Made by a program: the position numbers and the translations under genes. The notes beneath the pieces are model-generated. The model was not told where the DNA came from and did no database searches. It worked only from the letters and a program-made list of their open reading frames with translations. A DNA stretch of 64,000 bases from Levilactobacillus huananensis (GTDB lineage: Bacteria; Bacillota; Bacilli; Lactobacillales; Lactobacillaceae), in NCBI RefSeq assembly GCF_003946145.1, contig NZ_RHOC01000008.1, positions 1 through 64,000 on the forward strand, written 5' to 3'. This document shows, in pieces, positions 7,600 through 16,719 of the stretch (positions within the stretch are counted from its first letter, which is position 1; each line of letters starts with the position of its first letter).

Positions 7600-8835
7600 A
7601 TGGATGAAGTTGTTCAAGCGCTAAGCGATATTGTTAAGATGAATACCGTTAACGGTTCCGAAAAAAAGGTTGCGGATTATATCGCAGCCCTATTAGCCAA
7701 GCATGGTATTGACAGTAAACTAGTCGAATACGCCCCAGACCGGGTCAGCCTGGTCGCCGAAATTGGGGACGGTAACGGTCCGGTCGTCGGGTTCGATGGT
7801 CACGCGGACATTGTTGCTTTAGGCGACGCTGCCAAGTGGAAGGTCGATGCGCTCTCCGCCACGATTCAGAATAATCTGATGATCGGCCGGGGAACTTCTG
7901 ATATGAAATCCGGTTTGATTGCAGGTGCCTGGGCCATGATTCATTTACACGATCAACACGTGCCACTTCATGGAACCCTGCGTTTCATGGCCACAGTTGG
8001 TGAGGAATACGGCCAGTATGGTGCCAAACAACTCGGTGAAGCTGGCTATGCTAAGGACCTCGACACCTTAATCGTTGGGGAACCCAGCGGGGCAGCCAAG
8101 CAACTCCTGATGCAAAAGCAGATTCAATACATGTTGCAGATTGACCAAGCCGGTGCTCAGCAACTATCCGACGCCAACCAGACCAATGAACAACACTTCA
8201 TCGAATTGGCCCACAAGGGGTCGCTGACCTACACCGTTCACTCTAAAGGTGTTGCGGCCCACAGTTCCATGCCAGAGATTGGGAAGAATGCAATTACCCC
8301 ATTGATGGCCTTTTACCAGAAAGAAGAGGCCTACTTCGATTCTATCAAGGAATATCGCAACCCCGTTCTTGGACCTGTAACGCCCGTGGTCACGATGGTC
8401 AAGGGTGGGGAACAGATCAACACGGTCCCTGCTAGCGCCGACCTCTCCGTTAAGATTCGAACTATTCCAGAACTGCCAAATGCCGACATCACAGTTGCTA
8501 TCAAGCAGATCATTGCGGACCTTAACGACCAAGGGGCAGACCTGTCTCTCGACATTTTGAGTGACTTACGCCCAATGCACACCATGGAAGACACCGAACT
8601 TGTCCAGGCTGCCAAGGAAATTGCGGAAGACACGCTCGATCAGAAGTTGCCTTTAATTGGCGTTCCCGGTGGCACCGACGCGTCGTCCTTCCTGGCCTTT
8701 AATCCTGATATTGACGTCATCGTCTTTGGCCCTGGTAACATCACGGCCCACCAAGTGAACGAATACGTCGATCTCGACATGTATCACCGATTTATCACTA
8801 TCTACGAGAAACTGATTACCCGGTTGTTGAAGTAA
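7600..8835 (+). CDS. M20 family metallopeptidase (ArgE/DapE/ACY1-like deacylase)
   Basis: 411 residues, typical for the family. The di-zinc site is visible: GFDGHADIVALGD (first His and Asp), GRGTSDMKSG (bridging Asp), GEEYGQYGA (catalytic and metal Glu pair) and GEPSG. A dimerisation (lid) domain lies in the middle. It is cytosolic. Family members deacylate N-acyl amino acids or diaminopimelate precursors or cleave dipeptides; the substrate cannot be read here. The ATG at 7600 has GAGGTGG 6 nt upstream and is preferred to ATG 7585. It is monocistronic with its own terminator. Confidence 0.88.
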   Translation: MDEVVQALSDIVKMNTVNGSEKKVADYIAALLAKHGIDSKLVEYAPDRVSLVAEIGDGNGPVVGFDGHADIVALGDAAKWKVDALSATIQNNLMIGRGTSDMKSGLIAGAWAMIHLHDQHVPLHGTLRFMATVGEEYGQYGAKQLGEAGYAKDLDTLIVGEPSGAAKQLLMQKQIQYMLQIDQAGAQQLSDANQTNEQHFIELAHKGSLTYTVHSKGVAAHSSMPEIGKNAITPLMAFYQKEEAYFDSIKEYRNPVLGPVTPVVTMVKGGEQINTVPASADLSVKIRTIPELPNADITVAIKQIIADLNDQGADLSLDILSDLRPMHTMEDTELVQAAKEIAEDTLDQKLPLIGVPGGTDASSFLAFNPDIDVIVFGPGNITAHQVNEYVDLDMYHRFITIYEKLITRLLK

Positions 8836-8875
8836 TTTTCGTCTCAATTTTAAAATAATCATCCAAAATCTAACG

Positions 8876-8908
8876 ATAGGGTCACTCGCTTTGAGTGGCC
8901 CTATTTTT
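8876..8908 (+). terminator. Terminator of the M20 peptidase gene
   Basis: Stem ATAGGgtCACTC / GAGTGgcCCTAT followed by TTTTT on the plus strand. Confidence 0.8.
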
Positions 8909-8971
8909 ATGTACAACTCTTGGTCAGAACAACGATCAGCACATTCTCAAACAGCGATCCCCACTTTATCG

Positions 8972-9030
8972 TTGACAAATGTAAACGATGGCGGTATGCT
9001 AATTTCATCGCATCATGATTACAAATGTAA
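8972..9030 (+). promoter_or_regulatory. Copper operon promoter with two CopY-type operator boxes
   Basis: Promoter TTGACA (8972-8977), 17-nt spacer, TATGCT (8995-9000). Two sequences match the cop box KACANNTGTAA: GACAAATGTAA at 8974-8984, overlapping the -35, and TACAAATGTAA at 9020-9030, downstream of the start site. This is the classic twin-box layout for CopY repression. No copY gene is present in the window, so the repressor would act in trans. Confidence 0.88.
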
Positions 9031-9049
9031 ACGCAAAGGAGATTGCCTC

Positions 9050-9421
9050 ATGACTAAATTAATTATTTTGGGTTTTGCCCTCTTTCTTATTGGGTTTATT
9101 GCTTGGTGGTTCTTCGGTAACCATGACACTGCAGCGGTTGACGCAGCTGTCACGGAGACCAGCCAAGATGTCGGCGTAGAGGTCAGCGGGGGCTATTCTC
9201 CTAGCACGGTGGTGCTGAAACAAGGGTTGCCAGCAACCCTGACCTTTAATCGTAAAGATTCTTCTAGCTGTCTCGAACAAGTGGTTTTCCCTGATTTTGG
9301 GATTAACGAATTTTTACCACAGAATAAAGCTTATGCAATCCCCATCGACACCAGTAAACCGGGTGAATACGAATACGCCTGTGGTATGAACATGTTCCAT
9401 GGCAAAGTTATTATTAAATAA
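9050..9421 (+). CDS. Membrane-anchored cupredoxin-like copper-binding protein
   Basis: 123 residues. One N-terminal membrane helix (about 3-22, rich in I, L, F and ending in WWFFG) is followed by a cupredoxin-like beta domain. Candidate metal ligands are the Cys in SSSCLEQVVFP and the C-terminal ACGMNMFHG cluster (Cys, two Met, His). It is the first gene of the copper operon, with AAAGGAG before the ATG at 9050. It probably binds copper at the membrane surface and hands it to, or receives it from, the ATPase, which lacks its own metal-binding domain. That role is inference. Confidence 0.85.
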   Translation: MTKLIILGFALFLIGFIAWWFFGNHDTAAVDAAVTETSQDVGVEVSGGYSPSTVVLKQGLPATLTFNRKDSSSCLEQVVFPDFGINEFLPQNKAYAIPIDTSKPGEYEYACGMNMFHGKVIIK

Positions 9422-9437
9422 AACGGAGGTCTTCATC

Positions 9438-9710
9438 ATGACAAACTCACAATCAGCAACCATTATCGTCGACGGCGGCTACGCCCCAGCAAAAGTCGTG
9501 TTCACCCAAGGTGTTCCTGCCGAACTCACTTTCAAGCGAATCAATGATGCCGGGTGTTTAGACCAGGTTCATTCCGAAAGCCTGAACTTTAGCGAAGACC
9601 TTCCCTTAAATGAGGTCCGAACCGTAACTATCGACACCAATAAGGCCGGCGAATACGCCTTTAGTTGTAGCATGGATATGTTCTTTGGAAAGGTGGTTGT
9701 CAAGCCGTGA
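9438..9710 (+). CDS. Soluble cupredoxin-like copper-binding protein
   Basis: 90 residues, homologous to the preceding protein but without a membrane helix or signal peptide, so cytosolic. Ligand candidates are AGCLDQVH (Cys, His) and SCSMDMFFG (Cys, Met, Met). The FP pair after the first Cys in its neighbour is replaced here by HSES. GGAGG lies about 9 nt before the ATG at 9438. The stop overlaps the GTG start of the ATPase by 4 nt, so translation is coupled. It may serve as a detached metal-loading domain or chaperone for the ATPase (inference). Confidence 0.82.
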   Translation: MTNSQSATIIVDGGYAPAKVVFTQGVPAELTFKRINDAGCLDQVHSESLNFSEDLPLNEVRTVTIDTNKAGEYAFSCSMDMFFGKVVVKP

Positions 9711-11638
9711 GTATCAAAAACCGCTTTGTCTTTTCCCTAATCGTGTCGCTACCTTTGGTCATTGAGATGTTCACCGCCCCGCTTGGTCTCATGTTGCCAG
9801 GTGGCGTCTGGACCATGTTTCTCCTGACGACCGCCGTCATGGCAATCTCGGCTGGCCCCTTCATTCAAAGTGCCTGGGCTGCCTTTCGTCACCACCACGC
9901 AAATATGGATACCTTGGTCGCTATTGGAACGTCCACGGCCTACCTGTATAGCCTCTATGCGATGCTCACTGGCAAGGCGGTCTTCTTTGAAAGTGCAGCC
10001 TTCGTGGTTACCTTTATTTTATTGGGTCAGTATTTTGAAGAGAAAATGAAACACTCTGCCTCTGGCGCTGTCAGTAAGTTAGTCGACCTTCAGGCTAAAG
10101 ACGCCGAGGTTCTTCGTAACGGTGAGTTGGTTAAGGTTCCTTTAGCCGAGGTCGTCGTTGGCGACATCATCCGCGTGCGCCCGGGTCAAAAGATTGCCGT
10201 GGATGGCGTGATTACCGAAGGCACGTCAACCATCGATGAGTCCATGGTTACCGGCGAAAGCATGCCGGTTGCCAAGAAGGCCGGCGACCACGTGATTGGG
10301 GCCACCATGAATAGCAACGGCACCTTCCTCTTCAAGGCCAGCAAGGTCGGAAACGACACCCTACTTTCCCAGATTGTCGACATGGTCAAGAAAGCGCAGA
10401 CGAGTCATGCCCCGATTCAGAAAACCGTTGATAAGGTTGCTGACATCTTTGTTCCTGCCGTCTTGATGACGGCCATCGCGACCTTTACGATCTGGTACGT
10501 CTTCCTCGACGCGTCTCTAGTCAGTGCCCTGTTATTTGCCGTTTCCGTCGTCATTATTGCTTGTCCCTGTGCGCTTGGGATCGCCACACCGACTGCCCTA
10601 ATGGTAGGGACCGGTCGGAGTGCCAAGATGGGAATTCTAATCAAGAATGGGGAAGTCCTCGAAGCCGCTAACCACGTCAAGACAGTCGTTTTCGATAAGA
10701 CTGGAACCATCACCGAAGGCCATCCCCAAGTCACGGACATTGTCGGTGACGAGGCCATAGTCTTACAGCTTGCAGCTAACCTTGAGTCCGCTTCCGAACA
10801 CCCCTTAGCGACTGCCATCTTAGCGAAGGCTAAGGCGCAAAACCTTACCATTACCGCTGCTGAAAACTTCCAGGCCATTGAAGGTAAGGGGGTCCAAGCC
10901 ACAGTTGATGGTCAACCAGCGTTCATCGGTAATGACAAATTAGTTACCGATTACCAGTTAGACGCCGATTTACGAGCACAAATGACCCGGCTACAAAATG
11001 AAGCCAAGACGGTCGTCCTGATCGGACTCGCCGATCGCATCATCGGCTTGATTGCGATTCAAGATACGCCTAAGGCCAGTTCTGCCGCAGCTATCGCCGC
11101 CCTCAAGAGTCATGGCTTACGGACCGTCATGTTGACCGGAGATAACGACCGGGTCGCAGCAGCCATTGCCGAAGAAGTAGGCATCGACACGGTCATTGCC
11201 GATGTCTTACCCGGCGACAAGGCCAACCACGTCAAGGCGTTACAAGCTGAGGGGCCCGTAGCCTTCGTGGGTGACGGCATTAATGATGCCCCTGCCCTAA
11301 CTACCGCGGATGTCGGTATCGCCATGGGTTCCGGAACTGATATTGCCATCGAATCTGGTGGCATCATCCTGGTCAAGAATGACTTGATGGATGTCGTTCG
11401 CGCGCTCGAACTCAGCCAAAAGACCTTCAGTCGGATCAAATTAAACCTCTTCTGGGCCTTCATCTACAATACCCTAGGTATTCCCGTAGCAGCCGGCCTC
11501 TTCGTAGCTTTCGGCCTATCACTGAGTCCCGAACTGGCCGGCTTGGGCATGGCGCTAAGCTCCCTATCTGTAGTTGCCAGCTCTCTTCTCTTGAACAAAT
11601 CAAAACTAACGTCAACCCCCGCTACCCAGATGGCGTAA
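9707..11638 (+). CDS. copA: Copper-exporting P1B-type ATPase
   Basis: 643 residues. The protein begins almost at once with membrane helices; no heavy-metal-associated CxxC domain precedes them. Key motifs are all present: CPC in the ion-path helix (286-288, ACPCALG), TGES actuator, DKTGT phosphorylation site (330-334), SEHPLA (the HP motif of P1B pumps) and [13 protein letters not shown] specifies the Cu(I) class. It exports copper across the cytoplasmic membrane. The start is GTG, overlapping the cupredoxin stop. Expression should follow copper through the twin cop boxes upstream. Confidence 0.93.
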   Translation: MSIKNRFVFSLIVSLPLVIEMFTAPLGLMLPGGVWTMFLLTTAVMAISAGPFIQSAWAAFRHHHANMDTLVAIGTSTAYLYSLYAMLTGKAVFFESAAFVVTFILLGQYFEEKMKHSASGAVSKLVDLQAKDAEVLRNGELVKVPLAEVVVGDIIRVRPGQKIAVDGVITEGTSTIDESMVTGESMPVAKKAGDHVIGATMNSNGTFLFKASKVGNDTLLSQIVDMVKKAQTSHAPIQKTVDKVADIFVPAVLMTAIATFTIWYVFLDASLVSALLFAVSVVIIACPCALGIATPTALMVGTGRSAKMGILIKNGEVLEAANHVKTVVFDKTGTITEGHPQVTDIVGDEAIVLQLAANLESASEHPLATAILAKAKAQNLTITAAENFQAIEGKGVQATVDGQPAFIGNDKLVTDYQLDADLRAQMTRLQNEAKTVVLIGLADRIIGLIAIQDTPKASSAAAIAALKSHGLRTVMLTGDNDRVAAAIAEEVGIDTVIADVLPGDKANHVKALQAEGPVAFVGDGINDAPALTTADVGIAMGSGTDIAIESGGIILVKNDLMDVVRALELSQKTFSRIKLNLFWAFIYNTLGIPVAAGLFVAFGLSLSPELAGLGMALSSLSVVASSLLLNKSKLTSTPATQMA

Positions 11639-11654
11639 TTAGGAGGCCTATCTC

Positions 11655-11759
11655 ATGCAGGAAAAGTTTTGGCAAAAAAGTACCCAGCTAACAGCGCTGG
11701 CTGCTCTCGTCTACGTGGCACTTGCAACCGGTATCGGTGCCCTGATCATGGGCCACTAA
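11655..11759 (+). CDS. 34-residue single-pass membrane peptide of the copper operon
   Basis: An ATG at 11655 follows a perfect AGGAGG (11641-11646) 8 nt upstream, only 16 bp after the ATPase stop. The product starts MQEKFWQKSTQ and then has one hydrophobic helix (about residues 12-31, LTALAALVYVALATGIGALI), ending MGH. The strong RBS, in-operon position before the terminator and clean charged-then-hydrophobic layout argue for a real gene. Possibly a small partner subunit of the pump, as small membrane peptides are for other P-type ATPases. I recognise no family. Confidence 0.7.
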   Translation: MQEKFWQKSTQLTALAALVYVALATGIGALIMGH

Positions 11760-11766
11760 GTCTATT

Positions 11767-11816
11767 AAAAATCCCGTTAAGTCAGCGTCTGTGAGCGCCG
11801 ACTTAACGGGATTTTT
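11767..11816. terminator. Bidirectional terminator after the copper operon
   Basis: 17-bp perfect stem (11767-11783 / 11800-11816) with an A run on one side and a T run on the other. Confidence 0.88.
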
Positions 11817-11879
11817 AGGCTTACGAGTCAACAAAGTCGCTGAGGAACGGTCTTTGATCACACTATCCACGCACCTCTA

Positions 11880-14039
11880 CTACTCTGGCGTGTCCATCAG
11901 CGTCCAGGTGATTTTCCCACCATATCTGCCAAGCAATGATCCACCTCTGACTTCTAGCAACACGCCTGTCTTTGACGTCCACTCTTCATGAACGGCATAC
12001 TTTCCCTCTGGATCTTTAGGACTCGTCGCGTGCGTCACAATTGGCACTGGATGTTCCCGAATAGCAGTCGTTCGACCATCAGGATAGACATATACCGGTC
12101 CCCCCATTAACGGGGCACCAGTTCGAGATCGAAAGCGTTCAGCTTGCGCCATTAGCGTCCACCGGGCATCATTACCGCGAGTATCCTGAACCACGACCTG
12201 CCAATGACCACTTCGACGAACATATTGGTCATGCCCTGTAAGAAAGCTAGAACGAAATTGTTCTTTCGCAGAAATGAAATCAAATTTCAAGACACCTTGA
12301 ACCTTGATCCGCACGACCACAACATTGGATGCTTCACCTTTTTCTGTGAGTGCCACAAGTTTAAGCGTGTTGTCACCCAAGCGCAGTTGATCGGCCTTTA
12401 CCGAGAATTGAAATGTCCCATCCTTTTGCAGTTTCAGTGTCGTTAGCTCTTTCTGATTCAATACGGCATTGACCTTAACCTCTGGCCGTGTCGTCGCAGT
12501 CGTGGCCATCATGACCTTGCCAGTAACCTGTGTATCCGTCTGTGGCGCCACGGTCAGTACATGTGCACTTGTCACATCCAAATCCAAATCGACATTCGGA
12601 TTAAGGTTAAACTCGGGCGTCTGTGCCGCACCGACATAGGCGTTGGAAGTGACGGTACTGGTTTGACTCGCGACTTTGACTGTTCGTGCCACATCACTAA
12701 CCGTCCCGGTCAGGCGGATAGTGGCAGCAGGTGTTTTTTCATCAAGGGACCGGCCAAGAATGACTGCCAACTGTCTCTCCTTGATCGCAGTTGGATCTAG
12801 CTTCTCTGTCCATTCTCCTTCTTTTCCGAAATACCGAATCTCAGCCTCATCGAAATCAATCTTCTCTGGCAAATTCAGAAGCGCCGTGATACTAGACCAA
12901 GTCTGACGACCATTCCGATAAGTCAGCTGATAATCCAGCTGAACTCTGTCCTTAGAAACAACCTCTCCCCCTTCCGCAATGACCCGTTTACGTGTCAAAT
13001 TTGTCAGTTGTGCCTTGGCTTGGGCATCAACTAATCCTGGAGCGTTCTCAAAGACAACGAGATTGTTTTCCCAACGCTTTCCCGTGGTCCCTGTGACCCC
13101 CCAACGGGCAAAACCGGTCTGCTTTGGATCGATCTTCCGGGTATCCAGGTGAACCGTTCGTCGCACCCCTGGAAGTTTCTCTCCCGTCCGAGGATCCTCG
13201 TCACCAAAGGTATAGGTCATCGTGTGATTTGCTGATTGCCATTGCAGTGAGACATGATGCCATTGTCCATTTGACAGAAACCCGGGATGCGTTTCATCAG
13301 CAATCAGACCTTTATGGCCGATAGCATAGTAGTAACTGTCCTGGGAGAATATCCACCCCCAACCACCGGTATGAATATACTGGTAATAGGTCTCGGCCTC
13401 CCCGGGATAATTCGAGGCGATATGCTCCGCCGGAAAACTCGCATCGAATGAATTGGCTTTGCCCACCGCATTTTTCCCTGTTAGTCCGTTGTAGTTCGTA
13501 TCGAATTCCAACGCCCAACTATTGGTAATCGCCGTATTCGCCAAGTCCTGGTTATTCTTCCGGCGACTATTGGTATCAACGCCCCAGACGCCCAGTGTTT
13601 CACCAGTTATGGGGCCTCTTCCAAAATTCGGTGCGGCACCACCATCTCTGGGATCGTTTTGCAGAACAAAGGCCATGCCTTCACCTGCTTGAGCTCCCTG
13701 GTTACCCAGGTAAACCCAAAATGAAAGTGTCTCATCCTTGGTTAAATCGAAATAATTCCCGTTAGTCGACCAAATGGCCCCGAATTGTCCGGGGCCATTT
13801 GTAATAACTGCCGCCTGCGTATTTGGCGCGGCCGGATTCATTGTCTCAACTACAGTAGCAGAGCTCTTGCTAGCGGTCCCCACTTTGAGAATGGGTAGGG
13901 TCTTGTCCAGGAAAATTCCTCGGGGCGCTGTCTTCAACGCCTGGTTATAATCACTGTCGGCATAGGCATCCAGCCTACTCCCGAGACAGATCGCTAGTAG
14001 AATCAAGCCGGCGCTCAACCACTGTTTGAGCAAACTCAT
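11880..14039 (-). CDS. WxL-type surface protein with L-type lectin-like domain
   Basis: 719 residues. There is a signal peptide (about 1-27, cleavage near DAYA). An L-type lectin-like domain (about 40-335) follows, with GMAFVLQND and ALEFDTNYN motifs of the carbohydrate/metal-binding sheet. Middle repeats are Ig-like. The C-terminal WxL region has one WTLMAQ segment and ends WTLMDTPE. WxL proteins bind peptidoglycan non-covalently. It is the last gene of a three-gene surface-complex operon resembling csc clusters of lactobacilli, and starts 6 nt after the DUF916 gene. Likely function: display of a glycan-binding module. RBS AGGAG is very close to the ATG. Confidence 0.85.
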   Translation of the reverse strand: MSLLKQWLSAGLILLAICLGSRLDAYADSDYNQALKTAPRGIFLDKTLPILKVGTASKSSATVVETMNPAAPNTQAAVITNGPGQFGAIWSTNGNYFDLTKDETLSFWVYLGNQGAQAGEGMAFVLQNDPRDGGAAPNFGRGPITGETLGVWGVDTNSRRKNNQDLANTAITNSWALEFDTNYNGLTGKNAVGKANSFDASFPAEHIASNYPGEAETYYQYIHTGGWGWIFSQDSYYYAIGHKGLIADETHPGFLSNGQWHHVSLQWQSANHTMTYTFGDEDPRTGEKLPGVRRTVHLDTRKIDPKQTGFARWGVTGTTGKRWENNLVVFENAPGLVDAQAKAQLTNLTRKRVIAEGGEVVSKDRVQLDYQLTYRNGRQTWSSITALLNLPEKIDFDEAEIRYFGKEGEWTEKLDPTAIKERQLAVILGRSLDEKTPAATIRLTGTVSDVARTVKVASQTSTVTSNAYVGAAQTPEFNLNPNVDLDLDVTSAHVLTVAPQTDTQVTGKVMMATTATTRPEVKVNAVLNQKELTTLKLQKDGTFQFSVKADQLRLGDNTLKLVALTEKGEASNVVVVRIKVQGVLKFDFISAKEQFRSSFLTGHDQYVRRSGHWQVVVQDTRGNDARWTLMAQAERFRSRTGAPLMGGPVYVYPDGRTTAIREHPVPIVTHATSPKDPEGKYAVHEEWTSKTGVLLEVRGGSLLGRYGGKITWTLMDTPE

Positions 14040-14045
14040 CTCTCC

Positions 14046-15083
14046 TTATTTTGCATGACGTGGGTGCCGGTTACGATACATGAGGTAGCCAATAATGGCT
14101 AAAAGACTAGCAATAAGCAATCCCAAGGCAAGGTACAACCAGTAGTTCGGTTGTGGGACCGGTGCAATTGCGTGACGATTAAGTCGCTTGATAACCGGCG
14201 CACTGATGGTAAAGTTGCGAACAAATTGCCAGCGTTGTCCCTTGGCATTAGCCGTTAGATACAGCGTATACTGCCCTGGCTTCAAGTTCTGATCGCCCCA
14301 TGGAATCCCAAAATTAAAGTTACTGTTGGGGGCCATCCCCATCTTGGCTTGCTTCTGTTGTATCAAGGTTTGGGTCTGTCCCGCTTGGGTAACACGGGCG
14401 TTGACCGTTAAGCCCTGTAAGAGGCCTGGTTGGTCATTTTGCAAGTTCGCTGTCACAAAGTTCCGGGCATTGATTTGCGAGGCACCAACCTGCTTTAACT
14501 TTAAATCAGGCTTAACGGTTGCGCCTTCTTGTAGGCTCAAACCAATGGCATAAGTGTAAGCATTGTTGATCATGATCTTGCCCGATGCCTTGGGCTGAAC
14601 CGGGTTCAACTGCTGGACGTACACGCCGCCAAGAATGATGCCCCGCAGCTTCTGTGCCGGCATCGTGTAACTCAGAGTGACCCGTTTCTGGCTATTAGCC
14701 GGAACCGTGACCTTCTGGGTCAGATCGCGCGCAAAAATGTTGGCGATACCGACCTTGAGGGACGAATCCAATTTAGGGGACAACTGACTATAATCAATGA
14801 CCCCATTCTGATTGGTGACCGCTTGATTTACACTAACCCGAAAGCGTTGTGACCGATTACTCGTGTTCTCGATCACGATGGTGAGTGGTTGTGACTCCCG
14901 TGGCTTTACCCGCAAATCAAAATAAGAGATCTGACGATCGACCTGATTTGCTGGAATCACCGCTCGCACTGTGTAACCAACGTTATTCGTTGGGGTCTGA
15001 TCTGCTAATCCCGGAATCACTTGCGCTCCGCCGAGTAGCAGTGCCACCCCCATCATGACCATGATCTTCAATCCTCGTCTCAT
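14046..15083 (-). CDS. DUF916/DUF3324 membrane-anchored protein of the WxL complex (CscA-like)
   Basis: 345 residues. A signal peptide (about 1-27) precedes a DUF916 N-domain with the typical YFDLRVKPRESQPLTIVIEN segment, then a DUF3324-like domain. One C-terminal membrane helix (about 313-333, WLYLALGLLIASLLAIIGYL) and a basic tail follow. Such proteins are thought to tether WxL proteins at the membrane or cell wall. The ATG at 15083 has GGGGGAG 7-8 nt upstream; 25 further upstream codons are not used. It lies between the two WxL genes. Confidence 0.9.
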   Translation of the reverse strand: MRRGLKIMVMMGVALLLGGAQVIPGLADQTPTNNVGYTVRAVIPANQVDRQISYFDLRVKPRESQPLTIVIENTSNRSQRFRVSVNQAVTNQNGVIDYSQLSPKLDSSLKVGIANIFARDLTQKVTVPANSQKRVTLSYTMPAQKLRGIILGGVYVQQLNPVQPKASGKIMINNAYTYAIGLSLQEGATVKPDLKLKQVGASQINARNFVTANLQNDQPGLLQGLTVNARVTQAGQTQTLIQQKQAKMGMAPNSNFNFGIPWGDQNLKPGQYTLYLTANAKGQRWQFVRNFTISAPVIKRLNRHAIAPVPQPNYWLYLALGLLIASLLAIIGYLMYRNRHPRHAK

Positions 15084-15171
15084 CGCCGACTCCCCCAATC
15101 CATCAGCAAACAACGCGGTAGTGATGCCAATCGAGGCCCCACTACCGCGTGAACACAACGTCTAAATATTC

Positions 15172-15816
15172 CTATTCTGGCGTATCACTCAGCTGCCAAG
15201 TCATAGTCGAGGTGTAAGTGCCGCCCATTTGCCCAGCTGGTACTGCTAGGCTCACGCTTGCTGGACTGTAACTGCCATCCCAGATTCCTAAGCCGCCCTT
15301 AATAGGGGCACTCAGGAGGATCTCATTCGCATCGGTGCCGTCCAGGCTCAATGCCATGGCGTCAGGTTTAGCAGAAGGGTTCCCCGTGTTAGCCGCTGTA
15401 ATGGTTGGTGCCGCTAGATCCAATACTGCACCACTAAGCGTATCCCCAGTCGTATCGGTAAACGCACTATTCTTGACTTGTACACTCCAGCCACTGCCTA
15501 ACCCAGGGTTGCTGACTCCAATTGGGTTGTCGACCGTGATGGCCTTGTAGTTGCCATTCGTTGGGCCATTAGGGGTGACGTTCTTACCAAAGCTGATGTT
15601 AGGTGCCGAACTCAACGTAATTGTTGCGCTTGGATCCGTATCAAACTCCGCTGTCGTGGTGGTACTTTCACTGGTTGGCCCCATACTAGAACTGCTACTA
15701 CTGCTACTACTGCTACTGGTAGCGGTTGTGGCCGCTGCAACGGGCACAACCCCGAAGCCTAGAGCCAATAATGCTGCACCTCCCAATAATGCAGTTTTCA
15801 TTAATCTCCGAGTCAT
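15172..15816 (-). CDS. WxL domain surface protein (CscB-like)
   Basis: 214 residues with a signal peptide (cleavage near PVAAA). A serine-rich stalk (about 33-55) contains a tract encoded by AGT/AGC triplets. The WxL domain then fills the rest: ISFGKN, GSGWSVQVKNSAF as the first WxL segment, and TWQLSDTPE at the C-terminus. It is first in the operon and probably the most abundant component. ATG 15816 with AGGAG 8 nt upstream is preferred to GTG 15825, which abuts the RBS. Confidence 0.9.
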   Translation of the reverse strand: MTRRLMKTALLGGAALLALGFGVVPVAAATTATSSSSSSSSSSSMGPTSESTTTTAEFDTDPSATITLSSAPNISFGKNVTPNGPTNGNYKAITVDNPIGVSNPGLGSGWSVQVKNSAFTDTTGDTLSGAVLDLAAPTITAANTGNPSAKPDAMALSLDGTDANEILLSAPIKGGLGIWDGSYSPASVSLAVPAGQMGGTYTSTMTWQLSDTPE

Positions 15817-16003
15817 GGATCTCACTCCTTAGATTATTTTTTCAAAAACTCACGATTACCAGTTTTAGTGTCAAACGATGGGCCGGTAAACGGCAACCAT
15901 TCATGCGTAACAGTCAAAATAACCCTACCGGTCACACTTTGTGCCGGTTTTCTTAAACTGCCTTCGCTTGATTCACTAGAAGATAATACCGGGTTCCAAA
16001 TAA

Positions 16004-16028
16004 AAAGACCAGCTATTCGCTGGTCTTT
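16004..16028 (-). terminator. Terminator of the permease operon
   Basis: 10-bp perfect stem (16004-16013 / 16019-16028) followed on the minus strand by TTTTTA, just after the stop of the 219-residue hypothetical gene. Confidence 0.82.
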
Positions 16029-16044
16029 CGTATCTAGTCATTTA

Positions 16045-16704
16045 TTAATGGAAGTCAGACACGGTTAGCACTTGCAGATCATTTAACCACTGACTCGTTT
16101 CTTGATCGGCCGAGGTGCTGACTTTGAAGCCTAACGGTGTAAACAAAGCGGATACAGCGGACCATTGCAGGTGATCAGCCGCTACTAAGCTAGTCGCTAA
16201 CTGGTCGCGCTGGCTGGTGGTGACGGGAACAGCACTGACGGTTAATAAGTTCACCGCCAATTGCTGCGCCAGTACCTGAGCAAAGTCCGTCGGTGACAGA
16301 CTGTCGGTCACTTGGCGACGCGGCGCAATCGGCATGACGGGCACTTCACGCCACAAAAATTTCTCCCAATGATCATGCTGACCGCTGAGAACAGCATAGA
16401 ATTGCCAGGGAACCTGGTTGCCAATCCGCTTCAATGTGGTTTCTGTAATCGTGGCAACATCCCATTGAATTTGTTCAGGCCCGGCCGCTAAAGCCGTTAC
16501 CAACCATTCGCTAAAGAACCGTTGCACAGTCGCATCCACGATCGTGGGGAGTTTGATCCCCTGAACCAGGTGATACCGCCCCAACAGAAAGTCTTCGACC
16601 TGATCCCAAGTCAAAACGCTGTGGGTCTGTTGCTGCTTGCGTCGACGAAATTGCCTGAGTTGCTTCGTCCGACTCGATTTTCCAAATTTACCTGGACGAC
16701 TCAT
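16045..16704 (-). CDS. Hypothetical cytosolic protein in an amino-acid permease operon
   Basis: 219 residues; I recognise no family. The first 27 residues are very basic (RPGKFGKSSRTKQLRQFRRR), and the rest is a mixed alpha-helical globular protein without signal peptide or membrane helix. It has no cysteines that I can see and is rich in Gln and Val. It starts 15 nt after the permease stop with AAGGAA upstream, so the two are co-transcribed. The basic tail might bind nucleic acid or membrane; that is a guess. Confidence 0.7.
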   Translation of the reverse strand: MSRPGKFGKSSRTKQLRQFRRRKQQQTHSVLTWDQVEDFLLGRYHLVQGIKLPTIVDATVQRFFSEWLVTALAAGPEQIQWDVATITETTLKRIGNQVPWQFYAVLSGQHDHWEKFLWREVPVMPIAPRRQVTDSLSPTDFAQVLAQQLAVNLLTVSAVPVTTSQRDQLATSLVAADHLQWSAVSALFTPLGFKVSTSADQETSQWLNDLQVLTVSDFH

Positions 16705-16719
16705 GGCAAACTTCCTTTC

